A DNA stretch of 64,000 nucleotides from a virus, in the IMG/VR virus record IMGVR_UViG_3300044630_006293, positions 124,001 to 188,000 of that record; one strand, 5' to 3'. A program made the position numbers and the translations under genes. Of this stretch, positions 39,959 to 49,850 are shown piece by piece; positions within the stretch are counted from its first letter, which is position 1; each line of letters begins with the position of its first letter. Under the pieces are notes generated by a model. The model ran no database searches, was not told the origin of the DNA, and was given only the letters and a program-made list of their open reading frames with translations.

Positions 39959-39988
39959 TTGACAGAGCAATTATTTACTCGATATACT
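39959..39988 (+). promoter_or_regulatory. near-consensus sigma-70-type promoter of the late operon
   Basis: TTGACA (39959-39964) and TATACT (39983-39988) with an 18-base spacer, the best promoter in the window. Start expected near 39995, leaving a ~170-nt AT-rich leader with a small ACCAC/GTGGT hairpin and no gene before the ATPase at 40167. Confidence 0.8.
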
Positions 39989-40166
39989 CTTATATAAGCA
40001 GCTAAGGAAACCACTGTGGTCGTAGTCACGCAAGTGAATCATATAATCTTATATTATATAAGCAAACTTATATAAGTATACGTATATAGAGTTAAAAATA
40101 ATTCTTTGTTAAGATAAGATAATAATTTTTGTTACTATCTATTAAAAACAAGCAAGGACTCTATAA

Positions 40167-41615
40167 ATGAATATTTATCAAATCTATGTGCCTGAGCTAG
40201 GAACTTATGTTAAGTATAAAGTTTTAGAGCCAGAAGAAGCTAAAATATTACTTGACGAGATAGATAACAAGCCACCAAAAGAATATCGTAAAGCTATTCT
40301 TGAATCTGTAATTTTTAATATTAAAACAGATGTAGCTGAGTCACTCAGGATGATGAGTAGAGGCGCAGCAGAAAAGTGTCTAGAAGCATTATATTATGGA
40401 TGTATAATGCTAAATCCTGGTCTTGATATAGATCAGTGGATTGATTTAGCGTATTTAGAGAAACCTAATGCTTTAAAGAAAAGTCCAAAAGTAAATACTA
40501 AAAATGATATGCCAGATCTAACAGATCTTCCTCCAGAGCTTGAGGATTTTTTTAATAAGACTTTTAAAAAAGAATCTACTCAATGGCAAAAGGTAAAGCC
40601 AAAAAAACTTTCTAGAGAAAAGTTCCTTGGACTTGAAGCCCATTTGAAGGATAATATCATTGGTCAAGATCAATCTATAGAGACTATTGTCTCAGCCTTG
40701 AAAAGATCTCAAGTTGGATTAAATGATACCAATAGACCACTTGGTGTATTTCTATTTGCAGGAGCATCTGGAGTAGGTAAGACACACTTAGCAAACACAT
40801 TGCATAAGTATATCTTTGGTTCAGAGAACTCTTTAGTAAGAATAGACTGTGGCGAGTTTCAACATAAGCATGAGAACCAAAAACTTATTGGATCTCCCCC
40901 AGGTTATATAGGCCACGAAGAAGGTGGTCAACTTGTTAATCTAGTTAGGAAATATCCAAGTACAGTTGTTCTTTTAGATGAAGTAGAAAAAGCTCATCAA
41001 GATTTATGGAATACATTCCTAAGAGTTTTTGATGATGGCATGCTTACTGACAATAAGGGTAAGTCGGTTAGTTTTAGGAATACAATCATAATCATGACCA
41101 CTAACCTAGGTAACGACAAGATATCTGATGATCTATTGAAAACCTCAGCTGGATTTACCGGAAGAGTTGATTTTTCTTCTAAAACAAAAGAAATACCAAA
41201 AAAAGATATAGTTGAAAAAAATACTTTAGAAGCGGTTAGAAAACATTTTAAACCAGAGTTTTTAAATAGACTGGACAAAATATTAGTATTTAATCATCTA
41301 TCTAGAGAAAACCTTGTAGGAATCGCAGAACTAGAAATGTCAGTTGTTAAAAACAAACTTTTAACCAAAGGCTACTCAGTAATATATACTGACTCCGTAA
41401 TTGACGCAATGCTTGATAAGGGAATTGACTCTGTCAAGGGGGCAAGAGGTTTGTCTCAGATAAGAAGAGAGATGATTGAAGATAAGGTTGCTGATATAAT
41501 TATTAATACCCCCCCTCCAAGGGGAACTATATTTCACTTAAATTATGAAGATGATCTTGTATTAAATTTAAATAAACCAAAGAAAGAAAGAAAGAATGAT
41601 GTCAAAGAACAGTAA
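40167..41615 (+). CDS. Clp/Hsp100-type AAA+ ATPase, single D2-like module
   Basis: 482 aa. A unique N-terminal ~150 residues (starting MNIYQIYVPELGTYVKYK) precede one ClpA/B D2-like module: GASGVGKT (199-206), pore loop GSPPGYIGHEEGG (242-254), VVLLDEVEKA (267-276), sensor MTTNLG and the FLNRLDKI arginine-finger region, with the D2 small domain. Missing the D1 module and ClpP-binding loop. As the first late gene it may act in virion assembly as an unfoldase/chaperone. Preceded by AAGGA. Confidence 0.9.
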   Translation: MNIYQIYVPELGTYVKYKVLEPEEAKILLDEIDNKPPKEYRKAILESVIFNIKTDVAESLRMMSRGAAEKCLEALYYGCIMLNPGLDIDQWIDLAYLEKPNALKKSPKVNTKNDMPDLTDLPPELEDFFNKTFKKESTQWQKVKPKKLSREKFLGLEAHLKDNIIGQDQSIETIVSALKRSQVGLNDTNRPLGVFLFAGASGVGKTHLANTLHKYIFGSENSLVRIDCGEFQHKHENQKLIGSPPGYIGHEEGGQLVNLVRKYPSTVVLLDEVEKAHQDLWNTFLRVFDDGMLTDNKGKSVSFRNTIIIMTTNLGNDKISDDLLKTSAGFTGRVDFSSKTKEIPKKDIVEKNTLEAVRKHFKPEFLNRLDKILVFNHLSRENLVGIAELEMSVVKNKLLTKGYSVIYTDSVIDAMLDKGIDSVKGARGLSQIRREMIEDKVADIIINTPPPRGTIFHLNYEDDLVLNLNKPKKERKNDVKEQ

Positions 41616-41727
41616 TGAAAGACAAGTCAATAGTAGATATACCTTACCTTTGAATAGATCTGCAAAATCCTATAGAAAGTTTGTAAGACAAAATCTTTTT
41701 CCAAAAGGTCTTAAAAAAATATTTTAA
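41596..41727 (+). CDS. small basic protein, 43 aa
   Basis: Begins MMSKNSNERQVNSRYTLPLN inside the end of the ATPase gene and ends FPKGLKKIF; very basic. A purine-rich tract (GAAAGAAAGAAAGA) precedes it. Moderate support from overlap and charge. Confidence 0.5.
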   Translation: MMSKNSNERQVNSRYTLPLNRSAKSYRKFVRQNLFPKGLKKIF

Positions 41728-41787
41728 TTACAAAAATCAAAATAATTAATTACTATTCTATTATATCGTTTATAATGGAGGTAATTT

Positions 41788-42531
41788 ATGCCACCTGGAG
41801 TAGGGTATCCTGGAAAAAACAGCAGATATACTCCACCAACACCTCTTGCACAAAAAAGTGCAGGCAGACAAGGTGCAATAGCAAATAAAGTACTTGGTTT
41901 AGGAGCAGCTAACTTAGGCGACTCTCCAACAGCTAGAAGAGCTCAAAACAAAGCCTTCGAAAAGAATGAAAGAATAAATGCATTTGATGCTAATCGAACC
42001 GGTAGAGCTACTCCAAAAGTAAGAATGGTTCCAGGTCAAGGATCAACAACAACTCCTGTAAGAATAAAATCAAGACCCATTAATCCAGATAGACTTCCAG
42101 TTCCAATGAGTAGTGGTCCGAGAGGTGCTGGAAGTAACTTACCAGCTAGAAGAAACCTACCGGCTACAACAGGTGGTAGAACACCAATGAACCCTTCAAG
42201 AAACCTGCCTGCAAGAGCAAGTGGAATGGGTTCAACTTCAGGACCTCGTCCTATAAACGTAGGAAATATAAACCATACACCACAAAGGCAATTAATGCTA
42301 GGAACAGGAAGGACTACAACTAAAGGACCAACCGATCCAGTATCAGCAGCCAAAACCACAACACGTAGTACTGGTGGACTTGGAGATGGGGTAGCTGGTG
42401 GTGCTTCTAAGATGAGAAATGGTAGAGGGCTTTTAATTGGAATGGGAGCTGCCGTAGTTGCAGGGTTAGCTTATGCAGGAAGAAGAGATAATGGAACTTC
42501 ATCTGGTAGATCTTCCGCTTATAGGTACTAG
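41788..42531 (+). CDS. Gly/Pro/Arg-rich late protein with C-terminal membrane segment, 247 aa
   Basis: Low-complexity basic region (NLPARRNLPATTGGRTPMNP and similar) then GLLIGMGAAVVAGLAYAGRR near the C-terminus (~210-229), a small-residue membrane helix followed by RR. Probably disordered and membrane- or virion-associated. Strong GGAGG seven bases before the ATG. Similar tails occur in several neighbouring late proteins. Confidence 0.7.
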   Translation: MPPGVGYPGKNSRYTPPTPLAQKSAGRQGAIANKVLGLGAANLGDSPTARRAQNKAFEKNERINAFDANRTGRATPKVRMVPGQGSTTTPVRIKSRPINPDRLPVPMSSGPRGAGSNLPARRNLPATTGGRTPMNPSRNLPARASGMGSTSGPRPINVGNINHTPQRQLMLGTGRTTTKGPTDPVSAAKTTTRSTGGLGDGVAGGASKMRNGRGLLIGMGAAVVAGLAYAGRRDNGTSSGRSSAYRY

Positions 42532-42538
42532 GATTTAG

Positions 42539-43064
42539 ATGAGAACTTTAGCACCGGAAAAAATAGCAGCTTTAGAAAGAATGGCGGCTGGCTCTGGTGG
42601 TGAAGCAGTTAATGCTAGAGCTGTTTTAGAAAGAGTCGGTAGAAGAGTACCTTCTGCTACTACGGGAGGAGGAATGCCTCCAGTAGTTCCACCAAGACGG
42701 AAGAACTGGTTTGGCAGCTGGTGGAAATAATCTACCCGTTCCACGTGGTGGCCAAGGGCGACCAATGGGTGCCATAGGTGGTGGCCAAAGGCGACCAATG
42801 GGTGCCATAGGTATGGGATCAGGATCAGGACGTCGTGGAGCTATAACTGAAAAAGGTGGTGGAGGGGGAAGGTCTGGCTCTAGTGTTACTTCAGTAATAG
42901 ATAAACAAACAACTGATAAAATAGTTGACAATGTTCCGAAACCAAAAGGGTTTTTAAATAGTTTAAGTAAGAATCAAAAGTATGGATTAGGAGCAGCAGC
43001 AGCAGTTGTTGCTGGATTAGCATATCAAAAACAAAGACAAGACGTTAATCAAAGATTTAGGTAA
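42539..43064 (+). CDS. Gly-rich late protein, 174 aa, via +1 frameshift at CGG
   Basis: Two overlapping frames (42539-42730 and 42711-43064) join if the ribosome shifts +1 at AGA-CGG-A (42695-42701) to read GGA. The joined region gives PPR-GRTGLAAGGNNLPVP, matching the style of the preceding protein, while the unshifted frame ends KNWFGSWWK. The C-terminus carries YGLGAAAAVVAGLAYQKQRQ, the same membrane-tail theme. One of four genes broken this way. Confidence 0.7.
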
Positions 43065-43066
43065 GC

Positions 43067-43480
43067 ATGAGTAATGAATGGAAAAATTACGTAAATACAA
43101 ATGGAGATTTTGAACTTCCAAATTTTTTATATAAAACAATAAATGATTTAATGAAACAGTCTCTAGACATGGGCACTTTATTATCCAGTGATCAATATAA
43201 ACTGAGAGCCTATAAAGAGCAGACTAAAAAACTTTTTAAGTCTAGATGGTTTGATATAGCGGAAGCTTTAGAATTTTTTGGCATCATAGAAAAATGTGGA
43301 TGCTACTCAAATGGTAAAGACTTCTATTGCGAAGTATGCAAAGGTGCTAGATATCTTCCTACCGCAGTTTTAACCCCAGATGAAATGAGAGAAATTGGAG
43401 TTTTTATTGGCGCAGACCAAGGTATTGCGCTTGTAGATAAACTCCAAAGAAGTATATCTGACGTATTTAAATCAGCGTAA
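43067..43480 (+). CDS. zinc-binding late protein, 137 aa
   Basis: Helical N-terminus, then CGCYSNGKDFYCEVCKGARY, a compact four-Cys site. Starts two bases after the preceding stop. No family recognised. Confidence 0.65.
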   Translation: MSNEWKNYVNTNGDFELPNFLYKTINDLMKQSLDMGTLLSSDQYKLRAYKEQTKKLFKSRWFDIAEALEFFGIIEKCGCYSNGKDFYCEVCKGARYLPTAVLTPDEMREIGVFIGADQGIALVDKLQRSISDVFKSA

Positions 43481-43481
43481 A

Positions 43482-43655
43482 ATGCTTTGTCCCAGATGTT
43501 CTATAAAGATGCAGAACGTTGTAGAATATATCTTACAAGAAAATGAATTTAAATACATAAAAAACTTCTATTGCACAAAGTGTAAAAGTGCTGTTACAGA
43601 AGTGTTTGATGATATAGGGTTAGCCTCGAGTGAATGGATAGATTTTAATGTCTAA
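43482..43655 (+). CDS. small zinc-ribbon protein, 57 aa
   Basis: CPRC (3-6) and CTKC (31-34) form a zinc ribbon. ATG directly after the preceding stop (TAAAATG), and the stop overlaps the next start (ATGTCTAA). Confidence 0.6.
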   Translation: MLCPRCSIKMQNVVEYILQENEFKYIKNFYCTKCKSAVTEVFDDIGLASSEWIDFNV

Positions 43656-44376
43656 TGTAGAAAAGTATAATAAAAATGATTTTATGAAAGAATTTGAGTC
43701 TCTTAGACCAGATTTATTTCTTCCAGAAAATTGGTCTGATCAAGACAAGCAAAAAGTAGTTGAGCTCATTCGTCCACAAAGAACAAAGACGTCAATGTTT
43801 TCATCTATACCAATGACATGCGAAACACAAAAATGTGTTTTTGCAGATACATGTCCACTTCTTAAGGAAAACTTAGCACCTAAGGGTAATCCTTGTCCTA
43901 TAGAAATGTCTATAGTTTCTCAGTTTACTTATGATTATATGGAGCAACTTGAAGTTAATCCTCAAAACTTAGTAGAAGTATCTATGGTGAGAGACTTGGT
44001 GGACCAAGAAGTTCAATACATTAGAAAAACAAAACTTCTTGCTAAAGAACATTTTATTCAAGAAAACATTATTGGAATAGATTCCAATACAGGTGAACCA
44101 ATTATGAAAAAAGAATTGCACCTAGCGGTAGAACTAGAAGATAAACTTCATAAGCGTCGCAAAGATCTTAGAAACCAATTGCTAGCAACCAGAGAAGCTA
44201 AAGCTAAGATTGGTCAAACGCAATTAGATACAGCTCAAACAATATCTGACATTTTAGATAAAGTTCAAGGAATAGAAAAAGAAAGACAAAAACTCATTAA
44301 ACAAAAAATGGGAACTCTTGAAGTTGATGAATACATAGAGGTTGAAGTCTTAGAGGATAGAGATGAATCTATTTGA
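43648..44376 (+). CDS. late protein with Cys motif, 242 aa (small terminase candidate)
   Basis: A CETQKCVFADTCPLLKE...GNPCPIE cluster (about 58-85) is a pattern I associate with some phage packaging or head-associated proteins, followed by long helices (LEDKLHKRRKDLRNQLLATR) like the coiled region of small terminases. Position six genes before the large terminase is a weak argument. Zinc or iron-sulfur binding is possible. Confidence 0.6.
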   Translation: MSNVEKYNKNDFMKEFESLRPDLFLPENWSDQDKQKVVELIRPQRTKTSMFSSIPMTCETQKCVFADTCPLLKENLAPKGNPCPIEMSIVSQFTYDYMEQLEVNPQNLVEVSMVRDLVDQEVQYIRKTKLLAKEHFIQENIIGIDSNTGEPIMKKELHLAVELEDKLHKRRKDLRNQLLATREAKAKIGQTQLDTAQTISDILDKVQGIEKERQKLIKQKMGTLEVDEYIEVEVLEDRDESI

Positions 44377-47300
44377 TACAAGTAATTCAGACAGTCAGTC
44401 TTCTTTAGCTAAATTACTTCGTTCTTTAACTGGCGCAATGCCTGGTGGGGCAAAAGTAGCTAGACAAACAACACCTATTGGAGCAGATGCTATCAATAGG
44501 ATAATGGGGAGTCCAGAAGAATTTATAGGAAGATATAAAGAATTTGAAGATGAGTACTTCAGAGTTCTTTCCGATCCTAAGAATACAAATAAATTTTCTA
44601 ATATAGCAGATATGGATATCGAAAGATCTTCCGGAAAAATAGATTTAAGTAAATTAACATATCAGTCTCAACAGGACATGAAGAATTTTTTTCGACAAAG
44701 AGTTTTACAGATGGATAACCTTTTGCCGCAAGTTGGAATTCCTGGAATGGAATTTCCATCAGGAAACCTATACTCATCCATGCTCCAATATGAAGTAGAT
44801 GAATATTCTCACCCTGCATCTATTTTATTAAATAAAATGTTTTTTAATGTGCAAAAAGATAAGCAAGGTGTTCAAGCATTAAACTTTGGTATGTCAAACA
44901 TGATGAATACTGCAACACTTGAAAGATTAGCTTATCAAGCAGAGAATCCAGTAGACATAATTGGAAAAAGGGTATTAACTCTTGACGTAGAAACAACAGA
45001 CGTTCTGCCAGATTCTCAAGTAAGACAGTTTGCTTATAAAGTTGGTGAAGAAGATGTAGTTGATGAATCATTTATTAATAGAAGAATGGATGCTGCTAGA
45101 GTTACTAAGTCTGGTCAAAGTTATAGGATGTCTGACGCTGTAAATCTCCCTTTAAAACAAATGGGTAGAGAAGCTCAAGAAATGGGTGAGGGTGGAATAA
45201 ATTTTGTAGAAAGGTCCAAAACGTTATTTACAGAAATGTTAAATGCCGATCACGTATCTGGCCATAACGCTTTATTCGACTTAAATAAAATGGGAGATAC
45301 ACTTCGTAGCCTAGATGCCTTTAATGCAGACAACGTAGCTCAAGATTTAATGAATCAAGTATTTCAAAGAGTTAATACTCAAAAAGATTATTTAATAGAC
45401 ACTTCTGAAACTATGGGTTCATACTTCCAAGAAAAAGCTCGCTCTATGTTTCCAAATGATCCTGACAGAGCAAAAAAAATAGTTAATCAAATGATAAGTC
45501 CAGAGATGAGAGCTCAAATAGATATAGGCGGAAAAACGGCTCCAAGATCAATGGAAAACATTTCCTTAAACTCCAACTTACTTCAACTAATAGAACAAGA
45601 CGCCGCATCTGGAAGTAATGAAGCAAATAGAATAATCGACAATATAAAACAAGGTTCTCACGTAGCAGACGTAGACGTTGCTCTGCAGGCTTCTGCTGAT
45701 AGGTATAGGTCTTTAGGAACTCTAGATTTTAGGTTTGATGAAACAGGAAAAGTTATTGGTGATCAAATGTCAGAATTTGAAAGATATGGTAGAAATCTTA
45801 TTTTAAGATCTCAAGCCATGACTCCAACAACTGACATTGGAAGCGTTAGCCATATGAGCGATGCTGTATTTAGGCACTTATCAACTAATGAAAAAGGAAT
45901 GCAGGGAATAACACTAACGACAAAAGCATCTGATCTAGGATTATCATCTGATGCTGAAGGTTTTCTTGCATATTCTAAAGACAAAAAGAATTATACATTT
46001 AGAGCATTTGGATCAGACGCTGATGAGATAATAGAAGGTGCAGTAGCTAAGTCTCATATAACTAGGACACTAAACCAAGCTAGAGCAGAAGGTGAAGGAA
46101 CATTAAGTACTCTTAATGTAGCTGGAAGAACAATGCAATTGACTAGAAATCTTGCAGATGAAGCTATTGTTAAAACAGGATTTAATTTTTCTCAAGCAAC
46201 TGCAATAGATCAATCAATAAGAGCAAGAGATATCACTGCTGGAATAACAGCAGGAGACGACGATAGTTTAATTAGATCATTAGGATTAACTAATGAACAA
46301 TTTGGTAAACAGCAAACATTTAGAAATATAAGCCAAAGAATTAAAGGAGCTTTTACTGGAGGCCCAGTTCATCAGATAGAAAATCCATTAACATATTCAG
46401 ATGAAGCAATAGACTCTTATTATAGAAATGCAGCTGGGGCTGGATTGCCATACTCTAGCTTAAATGTTCAAAGTAGAGCTTTTTCTGTTGGTTTAGCTGA
46501 AGCTACTCATTCAATTGGTTTAGCAGCAAGAGGTACCGCAGCTTATGCAGCTAATGCTGATCTTACTACAGAGATGGGTTTGTCATTCTTTAAAATGCAA
46601 GACTCAGCTAGAATGGGAACAGTTACTTCGCAAGGAGATTATTTTGGCAGTAAAACAATGATGCCTTTTACTTCTTTATTCTCTGTATCTCAAAACACAG
46701 CTGCTAATAAAATATCTGATCAAATATTGTCAGTAAAAGCATTTGAAACTTTTAGCAACCCAATGGAAGATATTATGAGTTCTGATTTAAACAGGTTTAC
46801 ATTAAGTTTTGTTTCTGGAACTGGTGAAGGTGAAAGTAAACTTGCATCAAGAGTTAACTTAGTATGGGGAGCTAATCAATCATTAGATGAGGGTAAATCA
46901 AAACAGCTAGCTAATTTCCTATTAGACAATTCAGAAACATTTAGAGATACTTTACAAAATATTAAAGTTGGAGATCAAGATATTGGAACACAATTAGCAA
47001 GTATTACTCAAGCTAATAAAACAATGACAGGTTCACAAAGAACAGGTTTAGTTGATCAGATCTCTCAAAGTATTAGAGATAAAGGAATTGTTGTCGGATA
47101 TGTTGAGGGCGATCCAGCTGAAGGAATATTTAATGCAGCAAAAAGAGCAGGTATCAACTTAGTTGATAATGATGTTAATTTAGTTAATCAGGCTATGAGA
47201 ATAGCGCACGTAGACGAAGCTTCAAATATGCTAGTTATGTCAGCTATAAGTGATACAAAAGTTGATGAAGTAATAGGTAGATCTTCTGAAGTTGCTCAAG

Positions 47301-47776
47301 GTGAAGCAGCTAACGCATTTTCTAAATTAAAAAGATTATCAGAAGTATTTAATGACTCTTCAAAAAAGAGACAAGCTGCTAAAGTAGTACTTGAATCTAA
47401 AAATGCAAGTTCTTTAGATAGAATAGTGGATTTATCAAAAAGAGCAAGTAGAGATTTTGATACTCCAATGACAGATTTTTTTGTAAAAAATAAAAAAACA
47501 ATAGGATTAGCTGGATTAGGTCTAGCTGCAGCTGGTATTGGTTACTATATGTATAACAATAGAAGAGAAGAAAAAAATATCCAAGAAACAATGGCTTACA
47601 TGCCAACGGAGCCGGCAAGTAATAGAACATTCAGGCAAATGCAACCACCAGCTATGCCTCAAAGTACAAGAAGAGATCCATTGGTAACAGCTGGAGTTGT
47701 TGGGAATCTAGATAGAAATAAAGTTGGCCATACAAAAATGGGCCCAAATAAAAATAATCACCTTTACGGAGGATAA
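44363..47776 (+). CDS. 1137-aa late protein with embedded DEDDh exonuclease domain
   Basis: Residues ~200-450 form a DnaQ-like fold: Asp208 and Glu210 in LTLDVETT, Asp306 in SGHNALFDLNKM, and His433/Asp438 in HVADVD, the complete DEDDh set. The rest is long helical and Gly/Ser-rich structural-like sequence without recognised domains. The C-terminus has a small-residue membrane helix (IGLAGLGLAAAGIGYYMYNN) followed by RREEK. Overlaps the previous gene by 14 bases. A virion or ejection protein carrying an exonuclease is the natural reading. Confidence 0.75.
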   Translation: MNLFDTSNSDSQSSLAKLLRSLTGAMPGGAKVARQTTPIGADAINRIMGSPEEFIGRYKEFEDEYFRVLSDPKNTNKFSNIADMDIERSSGKIDLSKLTYQSQQDMKNFFRQRVLQMDNLLPQVGIPGMEFPSGNLYSSMLQYEVDEYSHPASILLNKMFFNVQKDKQGVQALNFGMSNMMNTATLERLAYQAENPVDIIGKRVLTLDVETTDVLPDSQVRQFAYKVGEEDVVDESFINRRMDAARVTKSGQSYRMSDAVNLPLKQMGREAQEMGEGGINFVERSKTLFTEMLNADHVSGHNALFDLNKMGDTLRSLDAFNADNVAQDLMNQVFQRVNTQKDYLIDTSETMGSYFQEKARSMFPNDPDRAKKIVNQMISPEMRAQIDIGGKTAPRSMENISLNSNLLQLIEQDAASGSNEANRIIDNIKQGSHVADVDVALQASADRYRSLGTLDFRFDETGKVIGDQMSEFERYGRNLILRSQAMTPTTDIGSVSHMSDAVFRHLSTNEKGMQGITLTTKASDLGLSSDAEGFLAYSKDKKNYTFRAFGSDADEIIEGAVAKSHITRTLNQARAEGEGTLSTLNVAGRTMQLTRNLADEAIVKTGFNFSQATAIDQSIRARDITAGITAGDDDSLIRSLGLTNEQFGKQQTFRNISQRIKGAFTGGPVHQIENPLTYSDEAIDSYYRNAAGAGLPYSSLNVQSRAFSVGLAEATHSIGLAARGTAAYAANADLTTEMGLSFFKMQDSARMGTVTSQGDYFGSKTMMPFTSLFSVSQNTAANKISDQILSVKAFETFSNPMEDIMSSDLNRFTLSFVSGTGEGESKLASRVNLVWGANQSLDEGKSKQLANFLLDNSETFRDTLQNIKVGDQDIGTQLASITQANKTMTGSQRTGLVDQISQSIRDKGIVVGYVEGDPAEGIFNAAKRAGINLVDNDVNLVNQAMRIAHVDEASNMLVMSAISDTKVDEVIGRSSEVAQGEAANAFSKLKRLSEVFNDSSKKRQAAKVVLESKNASSLDRIVDLSKRASRDFDTPMTDFFVKNKKTIGLAGLGLAAAGIGYYMYNNRREEKNIQETMAYMPTEPASNRTFRQMQPPAMPQSTRRDPLVTAGVVGNLDRNKVGHTKMGPNKNNHLYGG

Positions 47777-47778
47777 AA

Positions 47779-48441
47779 ATGTCTTTATTAAATAGCATAG
47801 GAAGATCAGTCACAAGAGCTGGTTCGTCTAAAAAGGCTCTAATTGGAACTGGAATAGCTGCTGGTGCAATTGGGCTTGGTCAGAATACAACTGGAGCAGT
47901 GTTTGATGCCGGCAATGAAATTGCATTTGGCGATGAAAACGCTGATCAGTACTTTCTTGGGTCAAGAGGTCTTAGTCCAGGAACCTTATTAGAAGGTACC
48001 CTTGGGTCTTCTGGGGCTGCAGGAGTGGGAACAGTTGCTGGTGGAGTACTTGGTATGGCTGCAGGTGCAGGCATTGGTATTGGTGGAGCTGGAATGTTAA
48101 GTAATACCGAGTTTGCCAAAGATATAAATATTCCTAAAAATTTTGCAGATGATCTTCCATTAATAGGTGGCAAACAAGTTCCTTTACTTGGAGGGCAAAA
48201 CCTTTTTAAAGCTGGAAAAATGGGTTCAGCTAGAGGAAGAGCAGTTGCATTTGGTCTTGGTGCACTTGGTGCAGTTGCCGGAGGCGCATACGGAGCATCA
48301 ACATATACAAGAAGTCAGATAAATAGAAATGCAGATTTTTACAAACAAAGTCCATACAGTAGAGGATCAGCAATGCAGGCAGCTTCTACAAATGCATACG
48401 GGGATATGGTTCTCGGAATGCATAACTCTAGGAGGGGTTAA
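47779..48441 (+). CDS. Gly/Ala-rich membrane late protein, 220 aa
   Basis: Three hydrophobic small-residue segments (ALIGTGIAAGAIGLG; VGTVAGGVLGMAAGAGIGIG; AVAFGLGALGAVAGGAYGAS) with RR-type flanks. The composition matches pore-forming or ejection proteins. Ribosome site GGAGGATAAAA. Its stop and the next ATG overlap (TAATG). Confidence 0.7.
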   Translation: MSLLNSIGRSVTRAGSSKKALIGTGIAAGAIGLGQNTTGAVFDAGNEIAFGDENADQYFLGSRGLSPGTLLEGTLGSSGAAGVGTVAGGVLGMAAGAGIGIGGAGMLSNTEFAKDINIPKNFADDLPLIGGKQVPLLGGQNLFKAGKMGSARGRAVAFGLGALGAVAGGAYGASTYTRSQINRNADFYKQSPYSRGSAMQAASTNAYGDMVLGMHNSRRG

Positions 48442-49847
48442 TGGATCCAGATGAAGTCAATGAGTTAGGTGGGCAAAATGTTCCACTAGCATTTAGAATG
48501 ATGGAGCATTTGCCATCTATTTCTGCATCTCTTGGATTTGCTCTTAGTCGTGGTTCAAACACTCTTTTGGGTGGAGGATTCATGGACGACAGAAAAAGGC
48601 TAGGTCCAGGTAAACTTGGAGGTTTTGCTAGTGGTTCTATGACCCCAAGTAATCCAACAGCTAAAGCCTATTATGGATCTTCTGCAAGAAGAGCAAGGCT
48701 AGCTTCTTCAGCAGGGTCGGCACAAGGAAAAATGGCCTTAGGCAAGGGTTCAAGAGTTAACCACATCACAATGAGGCCAAGAGCATTATCTAGATATAAC
48801 TCTTTGACAATATTCAATGCTTCACAAAATACTCAATTCTATTCTCCTTTTCAGTTTGCATCTAGAGTTGTTGGAAATCAATTTGGAAAAAACGCAGCGT
48901 TTAGAAATGCTGTATACGGATCCTCAACGGCAGCTATTCCAAAAGAAGGTGTATTCCAAAGAGGAATGCTATCCATGATCACAGCTGGAAGAAAGTCTGA
49001 TCTAATAGAGAGAAAAGCATTATCAGGCTCTGGTAGGGCAACAAAAAAAATGATAGAAGCTCAGAAGCAAGTTGGAAGACTTGCAACTATGAATAATGCA
49101 TCTTTTGCTGCAGGTAAAACTTTTACTGGCGGTCAATTTGGCAGAATTGTCCCTAAGAGTGCAGGTCTTGGAATGATTGCTCCCGCAGGTCAAACTCTAA
49201 CTGCTGCATCTCCAATGGCTACAGCATTATCAGGTGGAAACAAGGTTGGATTAACCGGAAACTTAATGGCAAGCGCTGGAGCTACTCAAGCATCAAGATA
49301 TATGCAGGGATACTTTAGAGGGGCACTTGGCCACATAGACGCTGGAGGCTTAACAGATGAAGCTTTCAAGGGAGCTAAAATGGCTAAAAAACACTTAGTT
49401 AGTAGTTTTATGCAATCAGGATTAGCTGATAATGCAAAAGGTGGATTTAGATTAGCTAATGAAGTTTTTAAAACAGGAGCGTTTAAAACTTTAGGCACAC
49501 GTGGCGTTTTAAAAACAATGGGAACAAAAACTGGAGCAATGGCACTTGGTGCAAGAGGTGCAGCAATGGCAATTCCTGGGCTTAACCTATTGGCAACTGC
49601 ATCATTAGTTTATGATCTTGGAAAAATGGGTGGAGAAGTAGTTAAAAGTGGTATCAATTTAGCCAAAGATGCTGTAAAATCTATGAAAGGCTCTATGGAC
49701 AAGCCACTATTTGGAATGGGATATAAAGATAATGAAGTTGCTGCTACATCTAGGTCTAGAGGAGTAATGGCAATACAAAACAGTCGCTTAAATGCCAGAA
49801 GTGCATTAGGTTCAGAGGCTGGGATGATGGCTTCACATTTTGGGTAA
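48441..49847 (+). CDS. basic Gly/Ala-rich late protein, 468 aa
   Basis: Arg/Lys/Gly/Ala/Met-rich, with helical stretches late (DLGKMGGEVVKSGINLAKDA). A weak hydrophobic stretch lies at ALGARGAAMAIPGLNLLATA. Probably an internal head or membrane-interacting virion protein. No family recognised. Confidence 0.65.
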   Translation: MDPDEVNELGGQNVPLAFRMMEHLPSISASLGFALSRGSNTLLGGGFMDDRKRLGPGKLGGFASGSMTPSNPTAKAYYGSSARRARLASSAGSAQGKMALGKGSRVNHITMRPRALSRYNSLTIFNASQNTQFYSPFQFASRVVGNQFGKNAAFRNAVYGSSTAAIPKEGVFQRGMLSMITAGRKSDLIERKALSGSGRATKKMIEAQKQVGRLATMNNASFAAGKTFTGGQFGRIVPKSAGLGMIAPAGQTLTAASPMATALSGGNKVGLTGNLMASAGATQASRYMQGYFRGALGHIDAGGLTDEAFKGAKMAKKHLVSSFMQSGLADNAKGGFRLANEVFKTGAFKTLGTRGVLKTMGTKTGAMALGARGAAMAIPGLNLLATASLVYDLGKMGGEVVKSGINLAKDAVKSMKGSMDKPLFGMGYKDNEVAATSRSRGVMAIQNSRLNARSALGSEAGMMASHFG

Positions 49848-49850
49848 TTT

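Noticed and set aside
41748-41776. promoter TATAAT before the 247-aa gene
   Set aside because: No -35 is present, and transcription from it would start after or within the ribosome site; the site is more likely fortuitous.
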